Source: Hygrocybe punicea
Taxonomy: Eukaryota > Basidiomycota > Agaricomycetes > Agaricales > Hygrophoraceae
NCBI GenBank assembly: GCA_963556145.1
Contig: OY744473.1
Span: 1,488,001 to 1,552,000 of the forward strand
DNA length: 64,000 nt
Direction: 5' to 3'
Each line of letters opens with the position of its first letter. Position 1 is the first letter of the stretch. Positions 56,628 to 64,000 of the stretch are shown piece after piece. The notes below the pieces were generated by a model. The model was not told the origin of the DNA. It searched no databases and saw only the letters and a program-made list of their open reading frames with translations. Made by a program: the position numbers and the translations under genes.

Positions 56628-58614
56628 ATGACCGATCCCAATGATCACCGTGACGATAGTCTTTCTGACAAGATGATAACATTCCGAACTATCACAGCCA
56701 TGTTGGAGATGCTGCAAGATCATTCGTTTGATATTGGCTTATCCATGGGGAAGGCGTCATTGACAGCCTCACTCCCGGGCCAGTGCCCAGTCACAGTGCA
56801 GAACCAAGATGAGCGTCACTCGCTGGCGGCGCTGGCCACCCTTCTGGTCAGGCACCACGGATTCACAGCTGTGACCTTGAACTTGAAGGAGCCTTCAACA
56901 CCGGATTCTCCCACTATGGAGCTTGTTGTATGCAGTCATGGACAAGATCAGGGCTTTACGCCCATAGTCAGTGATTCATGCACTCGAAATGATTCCTCGA
57001 GTGCCTTGGGTTACAGTGGCGATAAAATTTCTATTTCTCATCCAGATGCAAGCAGCATCGACCCAAGCGACCCATTGCCATATGTGAGAGAGACTTGGTA
57101 AGAACCCAGCTTCTCAATTTCTCGATTTTCTCATGCTTTCTACCAGGACATCCCAATCATTTCAATCCCATGCAGCTGCGGTCATGAAACTCCTCACTGC
57201 AGCGGATCAGAATAGTGGAGATACCCTCGGTATCTTCACATATGTGGCTGCGAAGGACTACCAGAAAATGCTATGGATGTGGCAGCATGAAGATTGTTCC
57301 AAGCCGTTCTACAAATGTCTCCTTGATGTCCCACCATCCCGGGCCAAAGCCGGTTGTCGTCCTTTGCCAGTTCCACAGTTGATAACGACCTTTTCAGGTA
57401 GGCAAGATGCCGACTTTCTCGAATCACTTTCGCAGCCTCTCAATGAATACTTCCTAAAACTTTCTAAACTCGGGATCCTGAACCTGATGAAGTTGGCGGT
57501 CGACTACACGACCGATTCAGACCTTCCCCCCATTTACACCATGAACACTTGCGAAGAAGTCCACCGATCACTATGCCATCTCCTCCGGTGCTATGATCGT
57601 TCTCTTCTAGCACTTGATAAGTTCACAGGTACACCTTTGTTGGACAAGAAGATGGAGGATTTCGCAGCCGCTGCCCATTGTTTCACCACGTGTGCTCTTA
57701 TGCTCCGGGACTTCACTTATTCCTCTATTCTCGTGGAACATATTTCTAGGATCCAACCTGTGGACCCTCATGCTCGGCGGCTTGATGGTTGGATAGATGC
57801 GGAAGAGGGTGAGGAAGTGCTGGATTCGGAACTCGTCGGCGATGCTTACGCCAATTGGTTGCGGTCGCAGGTCGTTTATTTTGAGGCCACGAATAACCTC
57901 ATTGGAATTGCCTCTCAGTTTCGTGGTGTATCTCTCAAAATTCTTACCATTCAGCATGCAGAAGTGGCTTTATGCTCCTGGCGGGAGGTTGTTGCAGAAG
58001 TCTTGTCTTCCTCCAGTCCTAGTGGCTCCTCAAGTTGCAGTCTGCAGGATGCGATTTTGGCAATTGAGAAAGTGATATCGAGGAACATAAGCTTTGGGAA
58101 GCAGCTAAAGGGTGCCATGTTGTTGGGCAAGAACTTCCACGGAATGCCCCACTGTGAAGCCTTCCTGGCCAGCCTTATCCACCGCTCCAATTCACTTGAA
58201 GCTCACGACATGGACGGCTTTACTGTAGGACATCTCTATTCTCAATATACCATAGCATCCTTCTGATTTCTTATCATGTAGAATTTGAACCCCATCTTCG
58301 CGGTTTCCGACAGGTGCTGTGCTGCATGTTCTCACTTGTTGTCCCTTTTAGGTATCCCAGAGCCCCTGCAGTTCCATGGGCAGGATTCACATTGGGAGGT
58401 TATCGCATGTAATCTGCCCCCGTATCTCCCGGCTCCCATCATCGACTCCATGATAACCCACTTCGGTGCAAAGTTGAATGTTGTCATACAGAAGTTGTAC
58501 TCTGCTACTCAGTCTGAATCGTGGCAGCAGAATGACTCTCGCGTTGCATCAACTACTACTAAGCTTCCTTTCTTCTCTGATTTCTTGAACAGGATTTGCA
58601 GATACCTGACTTAA
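56628..58614 (+). CDS. Deaminase-like protein (OTT_1508-type), intact copy B
   Basis: Join 56,628-57,097, 57,147-58,224, 58,282-58,614; 626 residues. Start MTDPNDHRDDSLSDKMITFR. Conserved with copy A through PYVRETW, DTLGIFTYVAAKDYQKML and NEYFLKLSKLG. The C-terminal half shows MPHCEAFLASLIHRSN (HCE: candidate zinc ligand and proton shuttle) and, after the last intron, NPIFAVSDRCCAACSHLLSL (candidate CxxC zinc pair). These fit the fungal OTT_1508-like deaminase family, a cytidine-deaminase-fold group with unknown substrate. The 58,225 GTAGGA donor removes an apparent stop at 58,264. Regulation not visible. Confidence 0.7.
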
Positions 58615-58871
58615 TTATGGCGTCACCCCCAAAGCCCTGTATTACTTTGTTATTTTTCCTGAGATGTAACATTTTTGTTTCCGTCTGTTCCAGGACACTA
58701 TGCACCCAATTTAGTTCTCATGTACAATATATAACATTGCTTGTGAACTACCGCAGATGCAAGTCAAAATCTCAGGACTGTTACTTTTACTGAACAGAAA
58801 CTTATGCGTCTTTTTACTTGTCTTACCATGGCACTTAGTATACTCCTTGCCAGTGATACAGTGGTTCCATC

Positions 58872-59242
58872 TAGTGTTGCCACGACTATAGCCGATGTTT
58901 TTTGAAAAATTGCCATTTTAGGCTAGTAAAATTAGCTAAAATTATGAAAATATTTGAGGAGATGGGCAATGCCAAAAGCTGAGGGGTCACTTAAGGGTGC
59001 TAAGAATTTGGTGCTCAATCTTCAGAGTTATTCAACCATAGCTGTTGAGTCTAGTCAGCTACAGTCCAACAGCTATCCTTGAATAATTCTGAAAATTGAG
59101 CCCCAAATTCTTAGCACCCTCAAGTGACCCCTCAGCTTTTGGCTTTGTCCATCTCCTCAAATATTTTCATAATTTTAGCTAATTTTACTAGCCTAAAATG
59201 GCAATTTTTCAAAAAACATCGGCTATAGTCGTGGCAACACTA
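58872..59242. mobile_element. hAT-type foldback MITE, copy 4 (371 bp)
   Basis: Ends TAGTGTTGCCACGACTATAG and complement. Exact 8-bp duplication GTTCCATC at 58,864-58,871 and 59,243-59,250. Very similar to copy 1 along its whole length, including GGGTCACTTAAGGGTGCTAA. It sits about 260 bp after the deaminase-like stop, in its probable 3' region. Confidence 0.95.
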
Positions 59243-59599
59243 GTTCCATCACTGTGGATACATCTAGAGTTATAGTAATTTTGTTGTGGCTTCTAACAAA
59301 ACTATGTACTGCACGCCTTGAATATACCATTTCTCAATGTTCGGCAAGAATGCTGCTGCCATAGTCCTTGCCACTCGTGGTCCCTGTCATCCCTACCATC
59401 AGCTGTCAATGCTCAATATCGTCGTTGTCGCTGTCACTTCCGTTATCAAGCCACTGCCGTTGCTGGACATACATTCGTCTGTGTCGTTGAGGCCATCACC
59501 AGCTCGCGTGGGACGAAGAGCGCTCCGTGCAGGATGGAAACCTAGCCGCGTATGCTGCGAAATGTGCCATAACATGCACTGATAAAATCTTGTAAATAA

Positions 59600-60575
59600 A
59601 TGAGATGCGAGTGCTTTGCGCCGTTACGGACTTGTCTTGAACGGAGACCCAGTGATTTTATCTCTTTCTCTTGACACTAGGAATATCTACAGATAGATAT
59701 GGCACTCTGGAAGCCATATTTAGCTCAGGTCATGCAAGGACCGAAACATACCTTTGAAGCAATAAGTCATTATTCTTGCTGGAAGTCGCGAGTGTGGTCG
59801 TTCGTGAGGCTGCAGCATCCCGTGAGCAGTAGGAAAGTGCTAGGTCCTGTAAGCAACCCATCAGCAACAGGGGGGAATTGTGTGATAGATAAAACATAGC
59901 AGCAAGCGGCAATATCAATTGCCATTCATTATCGCGTCCAGTGCTTGAGTTCCAGAATATCTACGGTGTACATGAATGCCAGTAAAAAAAAATATTTAGC
60001 AGTTGACCTACAACAAAGTTTAGCATAATGATAATTGAAACATGAGAGACTGACCTTCTCATAACATTCCTCCCGGAATTGGTGTCGCAGGCCAGGATTT
60101 TTTAGCCGCCTCCATTTTCGTACATCTCTTGCCCGATACACATATACCTCATCATGATCTGCTGGGGTACCAGAACCCTCGTTGTCCGCTAAATGGACCG
60201 TCAAACTCATCCAGTCCCCGAATGAGTAGCCACGGATCGTGTGGCGTTGGTGGCCTCGATGATATCCCTCCCTGAAAACTGCTGTGAGTCCGCGGATGGA
60301 TTCAGGAAATGATCGCTTACATGTAGCAAAGCTTTTTTACTTTAGCGGCTTCTATCTCAGCCGAATATCACGAGAGGACAGTGCGTAATGGTCCTACTGC
60401 ATCAAAGCTTGGCGACAGGAGTCGTCGGTGCCAAAGCGATGGTAACGAATTCATAGTCATAAAGACCGAGCAAAGAAAGGTGTTGGTGGTGAGCGAGTGG
60501 TGGAATGTGACGGTTGAGGGTCAAGTGTGGTCAGTGTTGACTTGGTTGAAATATATACCTGTACGCCTGTGTACA
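59600..60575. repeat. Segmental duplication B2 (partner 50,222-50,965)
   Basis: GTGCTTTGCGCCGTTACGGA, CAATATCAATTGCCATTCAT and ATCGCGTCCAGTGCTTGAGT match the partner in order and orientation. About 230 bases at 59,665-59,905 are absent from the partner. Confidence 0.88.
59996..60210 (-). CDS. Small conserved ORF, copy B, partial
   Basis: MSLTVHLADNEGSGTPADHD, RARDVRKWRRLKNPGLRH, FREECYEK, then an intron (60,054-60,008) and VNC stop. Upstream in the same frame is EGYHRGHQRHTIRGYSFGDW, so the true start may lie farther up. Most differences from copy A are conservative. Family not recognised. Confidence 0.42.
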
Positions 60576-60939
60576 AAAGTTTGTTTGAAAAGGTCGCTTT
60601 TAAATCAACTTGAATACATGGTGGACTGTCAGTTGCGCACCATAAGAATAATGTATTGTTAGTACAGACACCCTCCACCCGCACCCAAAGTTGCAGGTAC
60701 GGGTTATGCCCTGGGCAAACACTGCCCACCCCACCAACCACTGTTCGACCTGATGACATCCTACGCCGGTCAATGGACATGGCACCGGCTGTGCGCCAGG
60801 TGGAAATGGGAAGCCGGGGGTACGCAGGCCTTGGTCAGCAAACGATGAGTGGGAGGGGATGGAGACGCACCTGGAGACCAGGGGTCTTGCCCGGTTTGTC
60901 TACTTAGTTGAGAGGCAGCCCAGGTAGAGTAGGATGATA
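60576..60939. other. Intergenic, no gene seen
   Basis: Contains CCCTCCACCCGCACCC and GGGTTATGCCCTGGGC-like sequence related to the TAGGCAATG dispersed repeat, but its boundaries are unclear. Confidence 0.3.
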
Positions 60940-61225
60940 AACATCTAAATATTCCTGTGAAATACCATTTTTACATGGTCTTATAGAAGCTCGGCCATAC
61001 AATATAAGCCATTCTGATGAGCATCTAATTATTCCTGTGAAATACCATTTTTTTCACTGTCTTATAGAAGCTTGGCCATACAATATATCAGCCATTCTGA
61101 TAAATATTTAATTATTCCTTTGCAATGCCTTTTTTTTTACAACCTTGTAGAACCTTGGCCTATATGGTGGACAGGCCACTATGATAAGCATAAGTCTTAT
61201 AGAACCTTGACCACACAATATACCA
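60940..61225. repeat. Tandem repeat of about 79 bp, second array
   Basis: Same unit as at 46,246-46,480: CTAATTATTCCTGTGAAATA, ACCATTTTT, CTTATAGAAGCT, GCCATACAATATAAGCCATT. About three units plus decayed ends. Confidence 0.8.
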
Positions 61226-61644
61226 GGCTCCACTCACCTCCTCCTCATCCCTCACGAAACTGTACATCCGTCAATTGATGTGGTGGCGTGTATTCGTGAG
61301 GCAAAAAGGGAGCGATGGTGGTGTTTGTGCATCTGCTGTGGCCATCGATGTGATCACCGTTCTGATGTGTGTTTGTGAGGTGTAAACGGGAGAGGGATAC
61401 AATGTTTTTGCGCACCTTGGAGAGCTCCGTCGACGCAGCTGTCCTCGTTGCCGCCATAGTCAGTACCCTCATTGTCCTCGTCTCCGTCGTCTTGGCCTTT
61501 GTTTTGGCCGTTCCCGGGCTTCGGCTTTACAACATGACATCTAGTAATAGTGGCCGTTGGTAAATAAAACCATTTCCAGCAATTTACTAAAAATTTCGGT
61601 CTACTGGAAATAATGGTGATACACTAGCCAAGCGGTAAATATTT

Positions 61645-61855
61645 CATGGCCTACGTTCTATTAGCAAGCGAAGAAAAACCCAGTCCCAACTATTTAAAAG
61701 CAAAGACTAACGGCTATAATTAAATAGAATCCAATACTTTTCGACACGACCCACGAAAAAAGAATGGAGTTGCGGTCAGCAAGCTTCAGGCCTCAGAACG
61801 CTAAAGCCGCATGGATCTGCGATGGGCCTCATGGGACACATTGCATAGGCTTAAT
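61645..61855. repeat. Segmental duplication B1 (partner 47,430-47,690)
   Basis: AAATATTTCATGGCCTACGT, TTCTATTAGCAAGCGAAGAA and GAGTTGCGGTCAGCAAGCTT match the partner in direct orientation. Confidence 0.88.
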
Positions 61856-62894
61856 CCGATCCTTGTGATCCCCACGCTTGGAAAAGACCAGGTCGTTGTC
61901 AGGGCTGAACCCCCATGGAGATGGATGCGGAGCAGGTGTCGCTGTCTTGGCGTGAAGTTCCTGACCTAAATCGAAGACAGGGTCAGTTTTGAAAAACAGA
62001 GAATGAACTGTGGCCAAAGCAAGTGTATTTACGGATTATGTTGTGGCAATAATGGTCCATGTTCTGACGTAACCCCGTCAGTAACCTCACAAGGTCAATC
62101 TCGTCGTAACCTTGGCAGCAAAGTCAATTGACGGTCATCTTGTTGCTTTCACAGATCTGGGCTCACCAAAAGGGTCTGGAAAGGGATTACCGGTGTCATT
62201 CACAAGTCACTCATAAGAACAAATGAATTCGACGTACTCTCTATTTCTTCACCAGCGACAAGGAATCCAAAGAAAATGAATGCATGCGGAAGTGCAATTC
62301 AGGCAAACTATTGTTGCACATGGGATGATATATCACTTACTATGATCTTGGGCCATATTTGGAACGGCAGCAGATGCCCAAGCCCAAGCGTCACGTATAC
62401 CAAGGTAAGACCGTAGATGAGGGTGACCACCCACATATGAAAAGAGTACCTATATTAGTTTGTATGAGTGATTAGTGAACGCACAAGCGGTTGCATGTTG
62501 CAATTATGCCAGTCACGAGACATTCCAATGAGAGGCCTGTAGCAATAAAGTAGAGTGGCAATTGAGATGTGAAGAGAGAGAATACAAAGGGGCGGCCACC
62601 CCGGAGCGCCTTGTCCTGCGCCAAAAAGTCGTAGGATGAACTGCCAGACATTTTTTTCAAGTACATGTTGTTGGCTTGATTGCTTCGAACGTCGTTGAAC
62701 TGAAAGTTCTGGGCAGAGATGGTGGTTGCGGTGGGGGATGTGATATCGATTTCTCGACGACATGAACGTGTTAGAGGCGGTTGCAAGCGATCATTATGCT
62801 ATGAATGTATTCACTACGTCGTGCTTTGCATCTGCTCCTCATTGCTAGGCAGGTAGCAAAATTTTTGAGTACATTCACCAGAAATCACAATATC
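61856..62894. other. No supported gene; short duplicated block
   Basis: 62,195-62,315 repeats 51,585-51,700. Otherwise only short frames. Confidence 0.4.
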
Positions 62895-63933
62895 CTACCC
62901 ATACATGTCATCCATGGCCAGAACCATCTCATCATCACTGAATTCTTCATGCTCCCTGTCAGCGTGCCCATCACTCAAATCATCAGCATCTTCCCAATCA
63001 TCTCGTTCCCATTGTTCGGTATTGGATCCTTCTTCATTGAACGCCTGGTTGTCGTCTGCAGCTGAATCTACATTTTCAAGGACAACTGGCATCACTTCCA
63101 ATTCGATATCACATTCAGTAGACTGATTGGAGGGCGCGACCCTGCTTGCAGCTTGACCATGTGTATAGGTATGCCCGATGGCGAGACCCCAGTGACAGCG
63201 CATAGTCATATCGCGGTCCGCAAATCTGCAGGAGAGGAAACAATTGAGTACCTGAGAGTATAGTATGAAATCATTATTGGACCTATCAATGTAGTAGTAA
63301 AGCCAGTCGTTTGAATCAGCTGAACAGCGTGATAGGCCAACCCCATCAAGATGGAGTCTTCCTTTTGCAAACCTGGGCATAACGTGACATCTACAAATCC
63401 AAACGCACCATCGCTTGCCATCGGGGGAAATCAAACACAATCCAAACAACGGTCTTCCCAAACAACGGAATGGCTTCCGACATATTGGAACCATCGCACC
63501 CATAAGAACTCCAGCTTTCTTGGCGAATAGTCCAGCATCCCAGTTCCGGTGTAAATAACGTGGGTGTGGAAAATTCCCAGGACGCGTGCATATAAAAATC
63601 GATGGTTTGCATTCCCCTCAAGGTCTTCGGGATTCGCAAGGAGCATTATGTTACAGTGAGAAGTGTTGGGATTGACCACATCCTGCGATCGTCGGACATC
63701 ATAGGTCGTGTAATTGAATCGAGCAAGATGATGGTGGTATATGCGATCATTTTTGAACAGCACCGAGTTGCAGGCAGTATGGATAGTCTCATGTTGTTCC
63801 GTAAACAATGGGTCTGCTAACCCGTAGTTGAAAGGCCAGGATGGAATGCCATCGGCCGTGGAAGCTTCTTCGGACAAGACGGCTTTGATTCGAGGAAGTA
63901 AATGATCTTTGAGTTTTGGAATGAAGTCCTGGC
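62895..63933 (-). pseudogene. C-terminal part of a Plavaka-type transposase
   Basis: The exon begins after an acceptor (TTGCCAG) near 63,932: DFIPKLKDHLLPRIKAVLSE, KNDRIYHHHLARFNYTTYDV, RRSQDVVNPNTSHCNIMLLA, FLYARVLGIFHTHVIY and KLEFLWVRWFQYV, then CLDCV and an in-frame TGA (63,431-63,433), FPPMASDGAFGFVD, a frame change near 63,390, CHVMPRFAKGRLHLDGVGLS, and across an intron FADRDMTMRCHWGLAIGH, with an acidic tail ending YG. The RxNYTTYDxRR, YARVLGIFH, LWVRW and RDM.MR..WG..VGH blocks are typical of the end of Plavaka (CACTA-like) transposases. The catalytic part would lie beyond the window. Confidence 0.7.
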
Positions 63934-63964
63934 AATGAATAAGCACGACTTAGTTTGTTTCGGT

Positions 63965-64000
63965 TAGTGTTGCCATGGCTATAGCCGATGTTTTTTGAAA
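63965..64000. mobile_element. hAT-type MITE, copy 5, cut by the window end
   Basis: The sequence TAGTGTTGCCATGGCTATAG with the following bases matches the first 36 bp of copies 1 and 4. The preceding 8 bases GTTTCGGT (63,957-63,964) should reappear at its far end. It lies in the intron just upstream of the Plavaka exon. Confidence 0.88.

Noticed and set aside
58264..58266. TGA ending the deaminase-like gene before its CxxC motif
   Set aside because: A GTAGGA..TAG intron (58,225-58,281) removes it and joins two exons in frame.
1..64000. tRNA or rRNA genes
   Set aside because: No tRNA A/B-box with cloverleaf and no rRNA-like stretch was noticed by eye; a tRNAscan-SE or Infernal run would be decisive.

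Overview
This window reads as repeat-dense nuclear DNA of a mushroom-forming fungus (Agaricomycetes, Basidiomycota). The evidence is short introns of about 45-60 bp with GTNNGT donors, several transposon families that are characteristic of basidiomycetes (KDZ with a CxC2 cluster, Plavaka, Helitron, Ty3/gypsy, hAT-type MITEs), and almost no ordinary housekeeping genes. The species cannot be told from the sequence. No rRNA, tRNA, CRISPR or bacterial features were seen.

Layout. 1-430: palindromic array built on TGTTCGACAAG. 761-2840: multi-exon acidic-protein pseudogene. 3297-3671: foldback repeat and a 98-bp tandem duplication. 4610-11702: a degraded autonomous Helitron (Rep, PIF1-type helicase and a C-terminal ubiquitin-protease-like domain) with a readable hairpin plus CTAG terminus at 11671-11702. 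About 11,720-30,890: the centrepiece, a roughly 19-kb composite DNA element bounded by inverted arrays of a 44-bp repeat. It carries a KDZ transposase with CxC2 cluster (minus), a TET/JBP dioxygenase (minus), a long gene ending in a JmjC domain (plus), and a lysine/acid-rich gene of unknown function (plus). All four start sites are preceded by clusters of TGACATGTCA/CACGTG-like palindromes. 31-45 kb: graveyard of nested small elements, a gag fragment, an integrase fragment and two decayed cysteine-cluster genes. 45-62.5 kb: rearranged segmental duplications, including a deaminase-like gene pair (a truncated copy at 52.3-53.3 kb, an intact one at 56.6-58.6 kb). 62.9-64 kb: C-terminal part of a Plavaka transposase, entered by a MITE at the window edge.

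How it fits together. The 19-kb element combines a transposase with two predicted chromatin/DNA-modifying oxygenases (TET/JBP acting on 5-methylcytosine; JmjC acting on methyl-lysine) and apparently one promoter signature. This fits the known association of fungal TET/JBP genes with KDZ transposons, extended here to a JmjC gene and a fourth gene. Most transposon genes in the window are interrupted by single in-frame stops that look like C-to-T changes (typically CGA to TGA, or TGG to TAG). That suggests methylation-linked mutation of repeats. A hAT-type MITE family with TIR TAGTGTTGCC and exact 8-bp target duplications is the youngest layer.
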